A program made the position numbers and the translations under genes. From the NCBI GenBank assembly GCA_015059925.1, contig SUZL01000004.1:1-64000 (forward strand): 64,000 bases of DNA, written 5' to 3'. The stretch comes from Rikenellaceae bacterium. Its GTDB lineage: Bacteria; Bacteroidota; Bacteroidia; Bacteroidales; Rikenellaceae. The notes beneath the pieces were generated by a model that was given only the letters and a program-made list of their open reading frames with translations, did not search any database and had not been told where the DNA came from. The first letter of the stretch is position 1. The number at the start of each line of letters is the position of its first letter. Shown piece after piece: positions 35,150 through 45,456 of the stretch.

Positions 35150-35815
35150 CTATACTAAATCGACTCTTCCGAAAAATTCGGGCTTATGGAAATTTGGCTC
35201 CTCGCAATCAATCGGCGACCACGATAGGAAGTGGGGGCGCGAGCACCTGTCGCCACACTTGTAGAAGTTGCAGCTGATGCTCTGCGGCGGCTCCTTGAGG
35301 CCGAGCAGCGAGAAGGGTATTATCTCCACCATCCACCACTGCTGTCCCTCGCCGCGCGAGTCGATCGGGGCGGTGGGCAGCGAGCCAAAGCGACGCACCT
35401 GAGCGATACGCTCCTCGTCGAAGTGGTCGGCATCGGTGCGTGAGCGGCGCAGGGCGGCAAGGGCCGTCGAGATGCAGTTCACCTCGAAGTTGAAGTAACC
35501 CTCGCCCGCAGGATTGGCGACAAAGAACTCGACACAGCTATCCTCCCACACCGGGCCGTTGGGCGTGGTGTTCAGGGCGCGGATGTGCTCCTCCTCCACC
35601 TCGAACATTATGGCCAGCACCTCGTCCGAGTGGGCGATGCGGAACGTCGCGCGTGGGGCGTAGGGATAGGAGGGCCAATTGACGCAGTCGATGGGGTGGC
35701 TCTCCAGCCTATCGCGCATCACGAGGCGTATCTCGCTCTCGCGCAGACGCTCGATGTTGCGGATGAAGGGGGCTTCGATGTGGCGCGGGGCGCTCGAGGG
35801 GGTGGTGTTTTTCAT
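35150..35815 (-). CDS. Carbohydrate-binding family 9-like protein
   Basis: A 221-residue protein with the CBM9-like beta-sandwich pattern: VNWPSYPYAP, VWEDSCVEFFV, FNFEVNC and the closing PNFHKPEFFGRVDL. The conserved tryptophan and acidic residues of the ligand site are present. No signal peptide is visible, so it may be cytoplasmic. An earlier in-frame codon at 35875 would add an uncharacteristic extension, so the ATG at 35815 is chosen. Context with a sugar-kinase-like gene suggests carbohydrate metabolism. Confidence 0.8.
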   Translation of the reverse strand: MKNTTPSSAPRHIEAPFIRNIERLRESEIRLVMRDRLESHPIDCVNWPSYPYAPRATFRIAHSDEVLAIMFEVEEEHIRALNTTPNGPVWEDSCVEFFVANPAGEGYFNFEVNCISTALAALRRSRTDADHFDEERIAQVRRFGSLPTAPIDSRGEGQQWWMVEIIPFSLLGLKEPPQSISCNFYKCGDRCSRPHFLSWSPIDCEEPNFHKPEFFGRVDLV

Positions 35816-35872
35816 AATCGGGAAGGTGTGAGTTCTTCGGATTTCAAATTTAGTAAATTCCCCCAACAAAAG

Positions 35873-35912
35873 CAAAAAAATTGAGGGCTACCTTTAAGCC
35901 CTCAATTTTTTT
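35873..35912. terminator. Terminator after the PAP2 gene
   Basis: A 16-bp stem, ATTGAGGGCT with AGCCCTCAAT plus flanking A and T runs. It ends the minus-strand PAP2 gene and overlaps its last codons. Confidence 0.85.
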
Positions 35913-36516
35913 ACCATCTATACACATCATCCTCCCTGTGCCTGATCCGCCACGCGCCCGCCTTAAATATGGCGAGTCCTACGCCGCCCGTCGCAAGGCC
36001 CGTTGCCGCGCCCAAAGCAATATCTACGGGGAAGTGGTAGCCCAAGTAGATGCGCGAGTAGCAGATCGCCACCACCGCCGCCACCATCAGCCACGCAAAC
36101 CATCGTCGTCCGATGGCCGCAATCGCAACGACCGCCATCGAGACCATCGTAGCGGCGTGAGCCGAGACGGTGCCGTACTCTCCGCCCACGCGCAGGATGT
36201 TGCTCACCTGTCCCTCTAATGCGGGGGTGTGCATCGGGCGCAGTCGCACGGGGAACGATGGCCAAAGATCTTTCAGCAGGCCCGTATGTTTGAATATGCC
36301 CGCAATCATATCCGCTAAGCCTATGGCCGCACCTGCCGCCACGAGCAGCAGCAGAGCACCGCGCCACGAGTAGCGTCGCCACACCAAAAAGAGAATCAGC
36401 GCATAGAGCCACGACCACACCGCAGGCGTCGAGGCCCAGAGCATAGCCTTGTCCATAGCGGGCCCACCGTCGAAGTTGAGCCAGAGGAAGAGGGGGTAGT
36501 CAAATGTATAACTCAT
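35911..36516 (-). CDS. Phosphatase PAP2 family membrane protein
   Basis: A 201-residue protein with about five hydrophobic segments. The phosphatase motifs are VRLRP (motif 1 end), VSAHAATM (motif 2, with SAH in place of SGH) and SRIYLGYHFPVDIALG (motif 3, with catalytic histidine and aspartate). It would dephosphorylate a lipid phosphate such as undecaprenyl pyrophosphate or phosphatidylglycerol phosphate. Its start lies two bases after the stop of the GH106-like gene on the same strand, so they are cotranscribed. Confidence 0.88.
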   Translation of the reverse strand: MSYTFDYPLFLWLNFDGGPAMDKAMLWASTPAVWSWLYALILFLVWRRYSWRGALLLLVAAGAAIGLADMIAGIFKHTGLLKDLWPSFPVRLRPMHTPALEGQVSNILRVGGEYGTVSAHAATMVSMAVVAIAAIGRRWFAWLMVAAVVAICYSRIYLGYHFPVDIALGAATGLATGGVGLAIFKAGAWRIRHREDDVYRW

Positions 36517-36518
36517 TA

Positions 36519-38453
36519 TTACTCAATTTTCTTTGCTGTAAAGTCGAGGTCGATCATCTCAACGGTGCCCTTCTCGGTAACCTTCACCATCAGCGACTCG
36601 TTGGGATTGAACTTCAGCGTCAGGGGCTGTGCGCCGGCCTTGGTGTTGATCGTAATCTCGCGCTGTGAGCCCTTGTCCTCGAAGGCCTGACCATAGCGCA
36701 GAGGATACGTCAGACGTTGCGCAGCAGGATTAGCGAAGAAGATGAAAAGCTCCTCGCCGTCGCGGCGGCACCAGAACTCGGGTAGGTTGTCGCCCTCGAC
36801 GAGCGGCTTCTGCTTGATTACCTCGGCCGTTGAGGATACGTTCTCCAGCGCCATCAGCTCGGCGTAGAGCTTCGCAAACTCGTCAGTCTTATTCTTGCCT
36901 GGCTGTCGGGGCTGCTGTGCCATCACTACGGGAAGGCCTGCTTTCGCAAGACGTACCACCTCGCGCAGCGACTTCAGGTCCAACCACTCCACATCGAGGG
37001 CCAGCGCCGAGAACTCCACATCGCCGTAGCGCAGCACGCCATCACTGAACTCGCCCTCCGAGAGGACTTTATAATTCACCCACAGCGGCTGATAACCCTT
37101 CAGGAAGTCGGGAGCCCACTCGTAGCGGAGCTCATACTCGCCCCACACCCACGGCATCTGCAACTCCTCGGGCAGCTCGACGCCCATCCACGAATCCTCG
37201 AGCGGCAGATAAAGTGCCACGTCGGAATAGGTCTCGCCACGACGCATATAACGCGACACGCGAGCCATATAGTCGTTGAAATCCTTCAGCTGGTCGATGA
37301 AGTACGAGTCGCGGCCGACATATACCGAGGCGTAGAAGTAGTTTTCCTCCTTAGTCTGGTTCTTGCCGATGAAGGGCATACCGTGCCAGATGATCTGGTT
37401 GGTGCCGTTGGCGAACAGAGCATCGGCCACCAAGCGCATATCGGCCACCTGCTCCTGCTCCTGATACGGGCCCTTGCCGCCCCACTTTCGCCACCCGTAG
37501 ATGCAGGTGAAGGTCTCCGACGTAACCACGTCGCCACCCGTCAGCGCCGCCGCCGAGGCGGGGATGCGGCCGTAGTTGGGCTCGTAGAGGATGGCCTCGG
37601 TTTCGGGCACGTCAATCTCCATAAATGCCGCCAGCAGGTCGGCCGGAGCGCCACCGCACTGCGAACGCGAGAAGCCGCCCTGCGAGCGGGCGTTCTCGGT
37701 GAAGGGGCGGTAGAACTCGTCGATGACGTAGTCCGACATCAGCGACATATAGTCGTAGAAAACATCCTCATTGCCAGCCTTATACAAATCGTCCATATAG
37801 GGCTCGATCTTATATCCGAATCTCTCAAAAAACTTCTCGCCGAAGCCCTCGGTCCAGAGCTGGCGCGTCTCCACCTCCCACGAATCGACGAACACTCCCG
37901 ACGGCGAGCCCTTGAAGGCATCCTTCAGTCCGGCGTTCATCTCCTCGGCGTAGAGGCGGAAGGCCTCGCGGTCGAGGTGGTTGATGATGTGGGCCATACG
38001 GGGGTGCTCCCACGTTATGGTGCGGTCGGCCTCGCCCTCGCGGTTGTAGTAGGAGCGCGTCCAATACTTCTCGGGCAGGGTGTATGAGCTGAAGGGCCAC
38101 AATGTGCCGTAGGTAAAGTCGCAACCGAGTCCCAACTCGTCGGCCACCTGCTTGGCGTAGTTCACAGGCTCGGCCCACTCCTCGCTCAGCCACGCCGGAC
38201 GGGGTGTGTCGGGGTTGCCCTCCATAGGATATACCCACGCAATCTCCACGCCACCGAAGCCCTGCTCTTTGAGCCACTCCAGCTGATAGCGCACATCCTC
38301 CTTCGATATGTCGGCTGCGAACCACCACCAGCGCGTGTAGGGTTTACCCTCGGCGTAGGGTTCGTGGGTTGCGGGCGTCTCCGTTGCGGGAGCGCACGAG
38401 AATGATGCGGCGAAGAGTATCACCGACGAGCAGAAGAGTAGAAGTCGTTTCAT
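36519..38453 (-). CDS. GH106-like glycoside hydrolase lipoprotein
   Basis: A 644-residue secreted protein. The signal peptide ends at SFSC, a lipobox. The N-terminal part, RWWWFAADISKEDVRYQLEW then GFGGVEIAWVYP, resembles the opening strands of the GH106 (alpha-L-rhamnosidase) barrel, and TSETFTCIYGWRKWG fits the acid-residue region. The protein is shorter than many GH106 enzymes, with a small C-terminal beta domain. Family assignment is moderate and the exact sugar uncertain. It would act at the cell surface and is followed by the PAP2 gene. Confidence 0.72.
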   Translation of the reverse strand: MKRLLLFCSSVILFAASFSCAPATETPATHEPYAEGKPYTRWWWFAADISKEDVRYQLEWLKEQGFGGVEIAWVYPMEGNPDTPRPAWLSEEWAEPVNYAKQVADELGLGCDFTYGTLWPFSSYTLPEKYWTRSYYNREGEADRTITWEHPRMAHIINHLDREAFRLYAEEMNAGLKDAFKGSPSGVFVDSWEVETRQLWTEGFGEKFFERFGYKIEPYMDDLYKAGNEDVFYDYMSLMSDYVIDEFYRPFTENARSQGGFSRSQCGGAPADLLAAFMEIDVPETEAILYEPNYGRIPASAAALTGGDVVTSETFTCIYGWRKWGGKGPYQEQEQVADMRLVADALFANGTNQIIWHGMPFIGKNQTKEENYFYASVYVGRDSYFIDQLKDFNDYMARVSRYMRRGETYSDVALYLPLEDSWMGVELPEELQMPWVWGEYELRYEWAPDFLKGYQPLWVNYKVLSEGEFSDGVLRYGDVEFSALALDVEWLDLKSLREVVRLAKAGLPVVMAQQPRQPGKNKTDEFAKLYAELMALENVSSTAEVIKQKPLVEGDNLPEFWCRRDGEELFIFFANPAAQRLTYPLRYGQAFEDKGSQREITINTKAGAQPLTLKFNPNESLMVKVTEKGTVEMIDLDFTAKKIE

Positions 38454-38621
38454 AGTTATTTTTCGTTTTGGGTTTGCTTGTGTGGTTAATATCTACAAAA
38501 TTAAGAATTATTTTGTGGAAAAAGCTTTATGACGCACGATTTTTTGGCGATTTTCAATCGGCCATCCGACCGAAAATGGGAAAAAAGTGCGATAACTATG
38601 GCGCGTTAAATAAAAAATAGC

Positions 38622-38642
38622 TAATTTTGTACTTTAGTACAA
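38622..38642 (+). promoter_or_regulatory. -7 box overlapped by a palindrome upstream of proS
   Basis: TAATTTTG (38622-38629) is a full -7 match without a clear -33 box. It overlaps TTGTACTTTAGTACAA (38627-38642), a perfect palindrome sharing the TACTTTAGTA core with 12856-12873. Confidence 0.45.
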
Positions 38643-38670
38643 GAGTGTTGCGAGGCGGTGCGCTACACAC

Positions 38671-38706
38671 TTAATTTTGAATTCTTAATTTTGCATTTTG
38701 AATTAT
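38671..38706 (+). repeat. AT-rich GAATTTTGCATT repeat, copy 3
   Basis: TTAATTTTGAATTC and TTTTGCATTTTGAATT units immediately before the proS start codon. Two further TAATTTTG -7-like boxes arise inside it. Confidence 0.6.
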
Positions 38707-38714
38707 AACAAGAT

Positions 38715-40199
38715 ATGGCAGTAGAACTTAAAGATTTAACCAAAGTCGAGGATAATTACTCGAAGTGGTACAACGACCTTGTCGTTAAGGCAGGTCTGGC
38801 CGAGAATTCGGCCGTGCGTGGCTGTATGGTAATCAAGCCCTACGGTTACGCCATCTGGGAGAAGATGCAGCGTGTGCTGGACGATATGTTCAAGGCTACG
38901 GGACACGAGAATGCCTACTTCCCCCTCTTTATCCCCAAGTCGTTCTTCTCGCGCGAGGCTTCGCACGTCGAGGGCTTTGCCAAGGAGTGCGCCGTTGTTA
39001 CGCACTATCGTTTGATGAATAGCCCCCGAGGCGAGGGTGTTGTTGTCGATCCCTCGGCCAAGTTGGAGGAGGAGCTGATCGTTCGCCCCACGTCGGAGAC
39101 CATCATCTGGAACACATACAAGAATTGGATCACCTCGTACCGCGACCTCCCCATCCTCTGCAACCAGTGGGCCAACGTAGTTCGTTGGGAGATGCGTACG
39201 CGCCTGTTCCTGCGTACGGCCGAGTTCCTCTGGCAGGAGGGCCACACCGCACACGCCACACGCGAGGAGGCTATCGAGGAGGCCGAGCGTATGGTACACG
39301 TCTATGAGTCGTTCGCTCAGGACTATATGGGTGTTCCCGTCATCGTGGGCCACAAGTCGCCCAACGAGCGCTTCGCAGGTGCGGAGGATACGCTTACGAT
39401 CGAGGCGCTGATGCAGGACGGCAAGGCTCTGCAGAGCGGTACGTCGCACTTCCTCGGCCAGAACTTCGCCAAGGCGTTCGACGTAACCTACACCACGCGC
39501 GAGGGTAAGCAGGAGTATGTTTGGGCAACGTCGTGGGGTGTTTCAACCCGACTGATGGGTGCGCTGATTATGGCTCACTCGGACAATAACGGTCTGGTGC
39601 TGCCCCCGAAATTGGCCCCCATTCAGGTTGCTATGGTGCCCATCTACAAGGGCGAGGAGCAGCTTCGTGAGATGGCCGAGAAGATGGAGGCTATCGCCAA
39701 GGAGCTTCGCTCGAAGGGTGTTTCGGTCAAGGTCGATACGCGCGACAACGTGCGCTCGGGCTTTAAGTTCGCCGAGTATGAGCTCAAGGGTGTTCCCGTG
39801 CGTCTGGCTCTCGGCCCGCGCGATATGCAGAACGGCACGATCGAGCTTGCTCGCCGCGATACACTCACCAAGGAGACCGTATCGCAGGAGGGCCTCGCCG
39901 ACCGTATCGTGGCGCTGCTCGACGAGATTCAGGCCAACATCTACAAGAAGGCTCTCGACTACCGCAACTCGATGATCACGGAGGTCAATTCGTGGGACGA
40001 GTTCGTGGATGTGCTTGATAATAAGGGCGGTTTCATCTCGGCTCACTGGGACGGAACGGTCGAGACCGAGGTTGCCATCAAGGAGGCTACCAAGGCTACG
40101 ATCCGCTGTATTCCTCTCGATGCAAAGCAGGAGGAGGGTACTTGCATCTACTCGGGCAAGCCTTCTAAGTGCCGCGTACTATTTGCCCGTTCATATTAA
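38715..40199 (+). CDS. proS: Prolyl-tRNA synthetase
   Basis: A 494-residue class II synthetase that charges tRNA-Pro. It is the shorter archaeal/eukaryote-type form: no editing insertion, and a C-terminal extra domain ending in [16 protein letters not shown]. Class II motif 2 ([21 protein letters not shown]) and motif 3 ([15 protein letters not shown] region) are clear. Its stop codon is overlapped by the longest copy of the structured 3' element. Confidence 0.97.
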   Translation: MAVELKDLTKVEDNYSKWYNDLVVKAGLAENSAVRGCMVIKPYGYAIWEKMQRVLDDMFKATGHENAYFPLFIPKSFFSREASHVEGFAKECAVVTHYRLMNSPRGEGVVVDPSAKLEEELIVRPTSETIIWNTYKNWITSYRDLPILCNQWANVVRWEMRTRLFLRTAEFLWQEGHTAHATREEAIEEAERMVHVYESFAQDYMGVPVIVGHKSPNERFAGAEDTLTIEALMQDGKALQSGTSHFLGQNFAKAFDVTYTTREGKQEYVWATSWGVSTRLMGALIMAHSDNNGLVLPPKLAPIQVAMVPIYKGEEQLREMAEKMEAIAKELRSKGVSVKVDTRDNVRSGFKFAEYELKGVPVRLALGPRDMQNGTIELARRDTLTKETVSQEGLADRIVALLDEIQANIYKKALDYRNSMITEVNSWDEFVDVLDNKGGFISAHWDGTVETEVAIKEATKATIRCIPLDAKQEEGTCIYSGKPSKCRVLFARSY

Positions 40200-40383
40200 T
40201 TGCCTAACAAGGTGTTTTCGGCGTTAAGTTCCTTTTGGTTGCTACGCTCGGCAAAGTGAGCAAGCTCCCTCTGCCCTCGCTTAAACGCAACCTTACGCTC
40301 GCTCTCAAAATCCTCATTTACGCCTCAGTAAACTGCGGTTTTTCGAGCATCGCAAGCCTTGAAAACCCTCTTCTTATACAATT
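40198..40383 (+). repeat. Structured 3' element, copy C (186 bp, with internal insert)
   Basis: Ends AATTG/CAATT, apical hairpin TTTAC/GTAAA. About 65 extra bases lie in the 5' arm relative to the other copies. The element begins on the last two bases of the proS stop codon, and a terminator follows eight bases later. Confidence 0.8.
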
Positions 40384-40390
40384 AATGAAT

Positions 40391-40425
40391 AGCCTGTCCG
40401 CGACTTGCGTGTGGCAGGCTTTTTT
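40391..40425 (+). terminator. Terminator of proS
   Basis: AGCCTG pairs with CAGGCT, extended by an inner CGCG/CGTG stem, followed by six T residues. Confidence 0.8.
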
Positions 40426-40448
40426 GTAAAAAGAAAACCGACAAAACT

Positions 40449-41474
40449 ATGCAACATTTCGACAGCGACTATATGGAGGGCGCGCATCCTCTGATTCTGG
40501 AGGCCCTCGTTCGCACAAATATGGAGAAGACGGCGGGCTACGGCACTGACCCCTATTGCGCCTCGGCGCGCGAGAAGATCCTTGCGGCCTGCGGCGTGGA
40601 GGATGGCGAGGTGCACCTGCTGATCGGCGGCACGCAGACCAACGCAACGGTCATCAAGGCGCTGCTGCGCCCCTACGAGGGTGTCATCGCCGCCACGACG
40701 GGCCACATCGCCCTGCACGAGGCGGGTGCCATCGAGGCCTCGGGACATAAGGTGCTGACCATCCCTACGGTCGATGGCAAAATCTCGGCCGAGGCGGTCG
40801 ATGAGTACATCAAGGCCTTCCGCGCCGATGAGGCGTGGGATCATATGGTATGGCCCGGAATGGTTTACGTTTCGCAGCCCACCGAGTACGGCACATTGTA
40901 CTCGAAGGCGGAGCTGGAGGCCCTCTCGGAGGTGTGCCACAAGTGGGAGATTCCCCTGTTTGTGGATGGCGCGCGACTGGGTTATGCGTTGGCTTCGGCG
41001 GAGTCGGACGTTACGCTGCGCGATCTGGCACGCCTTTGCGATGTGTTCTACATCGGCGGCACCAAGTGCGGCGCGATGTTTGGCGAGGCGGTGGTCATCC
41101 CGCGCAAGGGTTTGATTCCACACTTCTTCACCACCATCAAGCAGCAGGGCGCTCTGCTGGCCAAGGGACGTATGCTCGGTATTCAGTTCGACACACTCTT
41201 TACCGATGACCTATATATAAATATAGCGCGTCAGGCCGTTAGCGAGGCCTCGCGTCTGCGCGAAGCCTTCCGCGCGAAGGGTTACGAGATCTACGCCGAG
41301 TCGCCCACAAATCAGGTCTTCGTGGCTCTCTCGGCTGAGCAGGAGGCGCACTTGCGCACGCTCACGACCTTCTCGGAGTGGGAGCGTACGGCCGATGGGC
41401 GATTGGTTGTTCGTCTTGCCACGTCGTGGGCTACTCGCACGGAGGATATTGATGAGTTGATAAACAATCTATAA
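40449..41474 (+). CDS. Low-specificity threonine aldolase
   Basis: A 341-residue PLP enzyme of the threonine aldolase / beta-eliminating lyase family. The PLP lysine lies in FYIGGTKCGAMFG, and LFVDGARLGYA holds the aspartate that contacts the ring. It cleaves threonine or allo-threonine to glycine and acetaldehyde. With kbl at 2748-3935, it gives the cell two routes from threonine to glycine. It is monocistronic, with structured element copy D and a terminator behind it. Confidence 0.9.
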   Translation: MQHFDSDYMEGAHPLILEALVRTNMEKTAGYGTDPYCASAREKILAACGVEDGEVHLLIGGTQTNATVIKALLRPYEGVIAATTGHIALHEAGAIEASGHKVLTIPTVDGKISAEAVDEYIKAFRADEAWDHMVWPGMVYVSQPTEYGTLYSKAELEALSEVCHKWEIPLFVDGARLGYALASAESDVTLRDLARLCDVFYIGGTKCGAMFGEAVVIPRKGLIPHFFTTIKQQGALLAKGRMLGIQFDTLFTDDLYINIARQAVSEASRLREAFRAKGYEIYAESPTNQVFVALSAEQEAHLRTLTTFSEWERTADGRLVVRLATSWATRTEDIDELINNL

Positions 41475-41478
41475 GAAA

Positions 41479-41597
41479 AAATCGTCTAACAAGGCTCTTT
41501 TGGCATCTGGCTCGTCCTCGAAATCCTCATTTGCGCCCAGCAAACTGCGGTTTCTCGGACTTCGACCAGCCTCAAAATAGCTCTTGTTATACAATTT
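41479..41597 (+). repeat. Structured 3' element, copy D (119 bp)
   Basis: Outer helix AACAAG/CTTGTT, middle helix GAAATC/GGTTTC, apical hairpin TTTGC/GCAAA. Nearly identical to copy B except near the 5' end (AAATCGTC). It begins four bases after the threonine aldolase stop codon. Confidence 0.88.
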
Positions 41598-41615
41598 TTA
41601 AGGTGAAGTTTATAG

Positions 41616-41645
41616 AAAAAAGCCTGTCCGAAAGACAGGCTTTTT
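41616..41645. terminator. Bidirectional terminator
   Basis: AAAAAGCCTGTC pairs with GACAGGCTTTTT between the convergent aldolase and alpha/beta hydrolase genes. Confidence 0.9.
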
Positions 41646-41646
41646 C

Positions 41647-42531
41647 TTACTTCTTCACGCTCTGGAGCCACTGCAACAGCGTCTGCTGCCACTGCGACTT
41701 GTAGGGTAGCGAGTCGCGAAAGCCCCAGCCGTGACCACCCGTCGGGTAGATGGCAATCGAGGCTGCCTTGCCCAGCTCCTTGAGCTTATTATAAAATAAG
41801 GTACTGTTCTGCGACGGTACGGTCTTATCGTCATCCGAGAGGATCATCAGCGCAGGGGGCGCATCCTCGCCCGCAACGTAGAGCGGACACCACGCGCGCG
41901 AAAGCTCTTCGGTGCGATCCGAGCCCAGCAGGTTGTTGTACGTTCCCTTGTGGGTGAAGAGCTCGTCGCTGGTGATTACGGGGTAGAACAGAACGGCGAA
42001 GTCGGGGCGGATGGCCGCGCGGGGCGACTCATCGCCATTGGCCTTCAGCACGCCCACAGCCGTCGAAGCGGCCAGATGGCCTCCCGCCGAGAAGCCCATA
42101 ATACCGAGCTGGGTGATGGGTGTCTTCGACTTGAAATCCTCCTTCATATATCGCAACGCCTCGGCCGCATCCTCCATCGGCACCTGCGGCACATTGTTGG
42201 GCATACGATACTTCAGCACGGCCGCCGTGATACCCTGCTCGGCGAGCCACTTGCCGTACTCCAAGCCCTCGTGGCCCATAGCCACCAGAGCATATCCGCC
42301 GCCCGGGCAGATCACTACGGCCTGTCCCGTAGCCACCTTCTTCTTCGCCTCGAAGATGTAGAGTACAGCCTCCGTAGTGTTCGAGTAGCGAACCTCGCCC
42401 TCGTCCTTCTCGGGGCCTGTCAATTTACTTGAGTGGGGAGCTGTGGCGTTATCCCACAACTTGACCACCTTCTGTGCTTCGGCCGATAGGCTCATTAGCG
42501 TCAGTAGCATAGCTATTAATGTGTGTTTCAT
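41647..42531 (-). CDS. Secreted alpha/beta hydrolase (xylanase-esterase-like), copy 1
   Basis: A 294-residue esterase-like protein with signal peptide ending at LSAEA. Motifs: CPGGGYALVAMGHEG (oxyanion region), GFSAGGHLAAS with the nucleophile serine, and GGHGWGFRD with the catalytic histidine. It resembles the Bacteroidetes BD-FAE-type esterases that remove acyl groups from xylan. Its ATG overlaps the leuS stop codon (TAATG), so translation is coupled to leuS. A paralogue lies at 46062-46925 on the other side of leuS. Confidence 0.87.
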   Translation of the reverse strand: MKHTLIAMLLTLMSLSAEAQKVVKLWDNATAPHSSKLTGPEKDEGEVRYSNTTEAVLYIFEAKKKVATGQAVVICPGGGYALVAMGHEGLEYGKWLAEQGITAAVLKYRMPNNVPQVPMEDAAEALRYMKEDFKSKTPITQLGIMGFSAGGHLAASTAVGVLKANGDESPRAAIRPDFAVLFYPVITSDELFTHKGTYNNLLGSDRTEELSRAWCPLYVAGEDAPPALMILSDDDKTVPSQNSTLFYNKLKELGKAASIAIYPTGGHGWGFRDSLPYKSQWQQTLLQWLQSVKK

Positions 42532-45284
42532 TATATTACGATGTTGATAATCTTACCCTTAACTACAATAATCTTCTTCGGGGCCTTGCCCTCCAGCCAC
42601 TTCTGCGCGCCCTCGGTCTTGACGATGTCGGCCTCGATGTCGGCGGGGGTCAAGTCCAGAGCATAGGTCTGCTTGAAGCGCAGCTTGCCGTTCACCATTA
42701 CGGGATACTCGAACGAGCTCTCCACGAGATACTTCTCATCGTGAGTGGGATAGGCGGCATCGAAGATGGTCTCGGCGTGGCCCATAGCCTCCCACAACTC
42801 CTCGGCGATGTGTGGCGCGAAGGGTGCGATAAGCACAGCCAGCGGCTCCAGCACCTCGCGTTTGTGGCAAGCGCCCAGCTCATTAAGACAGATCATAAAG
42901 GCCGATACTGAGGTATTGAACGAAAAATTCTCGATGTCCTCACGAATCTTCTTGATGGTCTTGTGCAGCGTCTTAAGCTCGGCCGGCGTAGCAGCCTCGT
43001 CGGTGAGCGAGAGTGCGCCATCCTTGCCGTAGTAGAGGCGCCAGAACTTGCGCAGGAACTTATGTACGCCGTCGATTCCGTTCGTATCCCACGGCTTCGA
43101 CTGCTCGAGCGGGCCGAGGAACATCTCGTACATACGCAGCGTGTCGGCACCGTAGTTCTCGACGATGTGGTCGGGATTTACGACGTTGAACATCGACTTC
43201 GACATCTTCTCGATGGCCCAGCCGCAGATGTACTTGCCATCCTCGAGGATGAACTCGGCATCCTTAAACTCGGGTCGCCAAGCGCGGAAGGCGTCGAGGT
43301 CAAGCTGGTCGTTGCGAACGATGTTCACATCGACGTGAATCTCCTGTGTCTCGTAGTCGCCCTTAAGGCCCAGTGATACGAACTTGTTTGTACCAACGAC
43401 GCGGTAAACAAAGTTCGAGCGGCCCTGAATCATACCCTGATTGACGAGCTTCTTGAAGGGCTCCGACTCGCACACATAACCCAGATCGTAGAGGAACATA
43501 TTCCAGAAGCGCGAGTACATCAGGTGTCCCGTAGCGTGCTCAATTCCGCCGATGTAGAGATCGACGTTGCGCCAGTAGTCGTTGGCCTCTTTCGATACCA
43601 ATCCCTCCGAGTTGTGGGGATCCATATATCGCAGGTAGTATGCCGACGAGCCTGCGAATCCGGGCATCGTCGAGAGCTCCAGCGGATAACCCTCGTAGGT
43701 CCAATCCGCGACGCGAGCCAATGGCGGCTCACCCTGCTCCGTGGGGCCGAAGTTTTCGATCGGGGGTAGCTCCAGCGGCAGCTCGCTCTCGGGCAGAGGG
43801 TATGCCGTGTCGCCCTTGTAATATACGGGGAAGGGCTCGCCCCAGTAGCGCTGACGCGAGAAAATAGCATCGCGCAGGCGGTAGTTGATAAGGCGCTTAC
43901 CCAAGCCGCGACGCTCGACCTCGGCAAACATTGCGGGGATAGCCTCCTTGACGTCCATACCCGTGAGGAAGTCCGAGTTGATCATCTTGCCCGACTTTGC
44001 GTCGTACGACTCCACCTCGATGTTGCCGCCCTCGACAACGGGAACGATATCCAGACCGAAGTGGCGTGCGAAGGCGTAGTCGCGCGAGTCGTGCGCCGGA
44101 ACGGCCATAATTGCGCCCGTACCGTAGCCTGCCAATACATAGTCGGAGATATAGATGGGAATAGCCTTGCCGGTGAAGGGATTGATGGCGAATGATCCCG
44201 TAGCCACACCGCTCACGCGGCGAGTCTCGGCGATACGCTCGCGCTCGGAGCGCTTCTTGGTCTGCTCGATGTAGGCCTCGACGGCAGCCTTGTTCTCCTC
44301 GGTTGTCAGCTCCTCCACCCACTCGTGCTCGGGGGCGATAACCATAAACGTAACACCGAAGATGGTGTCGGGGCGTGTGGTGAAGATCTCCAGCTTACGC
44401 TCCGAATCCTTCACGTCGAAGAACATCTGCGCACCCTCCGAGCGGCCGATCCAGTTGCGCTGGATCTCCTTCAGCGAGTCGCTCCACTCGAGCTGCTCCA
44501 GACCGTCTAACATACGCTGTGCGTAGGCCGTAACGCGCAGCGACCACTGCTTCATACGCTTCTGCTCGACGGGGAAACCGCCACGCACCGACAATCCGTC
44601 CTTAACCTCGTCGTTGGCCAGAACGGTACCCAGCTGCGGGCACCAGTTCACCATCGTGTCGGCGCGGTAGGCCAGACGGTAGTTCTGCAACACCTGCTCC
44701 TGCTCGCGCTCCGAGTATGAGTTCCACTCCTCGGCCGTGAAGCTCATAGGCGTAGTGCAGGCGGCGCTGAGGCCCTCGGTGCCGCTGTGGCAGAATGCCT
44801 CCTTCAGCTCGGCAATGGGGCGGGCCTTCTGCTCGGTGAAAGAGTAGTAGTGGTCGTACATCTTCAGGAACGCCCACTGAGTCCAATGGTAGTACTCAGG
44901 CTCGCACGTGCGTACCTCACGATCCCAGTCGTAGCAGAAACCGATCTTGTCCATCTGCTCGCGGTAGCGGTTGATGTTCTGCTCGGTCGTCAGGGCAGGG
45001 TGCTGACCTGTCTGGATGGCGTACTGCTCGGCGGGCAGACCGAAGGCGTCGTAACCCATCGGGTGCAGCACGTTGAAGCCGCACAGACGCTTGTAGCGCG
45101 AATAGATGTCCGAGGCGATGTAGCCCAGCGGGTGTCCGACGTGCAGGCCGGCTCCCGAGGGGTAGGGGAACATATCCAGAACATAGAACTTGGGACGCGA
45201 GGGATCGACCTCGACGTGATAGGTCTTGCGATCCTGCCAGAGCTTTTGCCACTTGCTCTCGATCGACTTGAAATTGTACTCCAT
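42531..45284 (-). CDS. leuS: Leucyl-tRNA synthetase
   Basis: A 917-residue class I synthetase. The HIGH motif appears as HVGH in [12 protein letters not shown], and the KMSKS motif is in [10 protein letters not shown]; the CP1 editing domain is present with its threonine-rich region. The length is normal for LeuRS. It would be read from a promoter near 45366-45373 (-7 box TATCTTTG on the minus strand). The one-base overlap with the following esterase gene is unusual for such different functions. Confidence 0.97.
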   Translation of the reverse strand: MEYNFKSIESKWQKLWQDRKTYHVEVDPSRPKFYVLDMFPYPSGAGLHVGHPLGYIASDIYSRYKRLCGFNVLHPMGYDAFGLPAEQYAIQTGQHPALTTEQNINRYREQMDKIGFCYDWDREVRTCEPEYYHWTQWAFLKMYDHYYSFTEQKARPIAELKEAFCHSGTEGLSAACTTPMSFTAEEWNSYSEREQEQVLQNYRLAYRADTMVNWCPQLGTVLANDEVKDGLSVRGGFPVEQKRMKQWSLRVTAYAQRMLDGLEQLEWSDSLKEIQRNWIGRSEGAQMFFDVKDSERKLEIFTTRPDTIFGVTFMVIAPEHEWVEELTTEENKAAVEAYIEQTKKRSERERIAETRRVSGVATGSFAINPFTGKAIPIYISDYVLAGYGTGAIMAVPAHDSRDYAFARHFGLDIVPVVEGGNIEVESYDAKSGKMINSDFLTGMDVKEAIPAMFAEVERRGLGKRLINYRLRDAIFSRQRYWGEPFPVYYKGDTAYPLPESELPLELPPIENFGPTEQGEPPLARVADWTYEGYPLELSTMPGFAGSSAYYLRYMDPHNSEGLVSKEANDYWRNVDLYIGGIEHATGHLMYSRFWNMFLYDLGYVCESEPFKKLVNQGMIQGRSNFVYRVVGTNKFVSLGLKGDYETQEIHVDVNIVRNDQLDLDAFRAWRPEFKDAEFILEDGKYICGWAIEKMSKSMFNVVNPDHIVENYGADTLRMYEMFLGPLEQSKPWDTNGIDGVHKFLRKFWRLYYGKDGALSLTDEAATPAELKTLHKTIKKIREDIENFSFNTSVSAFMICLNELGACHKREVLEPLAVLIAPFAPHIAEELWEAMGHAETIFDAAYPTHDEKYLVESSFEYPVMVNGKLRFKQTYALDLTPADIEADIVKTEGAQKWLEGKAPKKIIVVKGKIINIVI

Positions 45285-45382
45285 AGTTGTATCTTGTTTT
45301 TGTTTTCGATTTCGGTTTAGCCTCTCCCGCGCGGGAGCGAGTGCCTACGCGCGCGATTCAAAAGACAAAGATAATGATTTTT

Positions 45383-45413
45383 TTTCGATTGTCTGAAAAT
45401 CGTATTATCTTTG
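45383..45413 (+). promoter_or_regulatory. Promoter of the FNT gene
   Basis: TTTC (45383-45386), 19 bases, TATCTTTG (45406-45413), one mismatch in the -33 box. A divergent -7 box for leuS lies at 45366-45373. Confidence 0.6.
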
Positions 45414-45456
45414 TGTGAATTTGCCGCCCGCAGGGGTGTGTAGAGCCAATCTTAAG

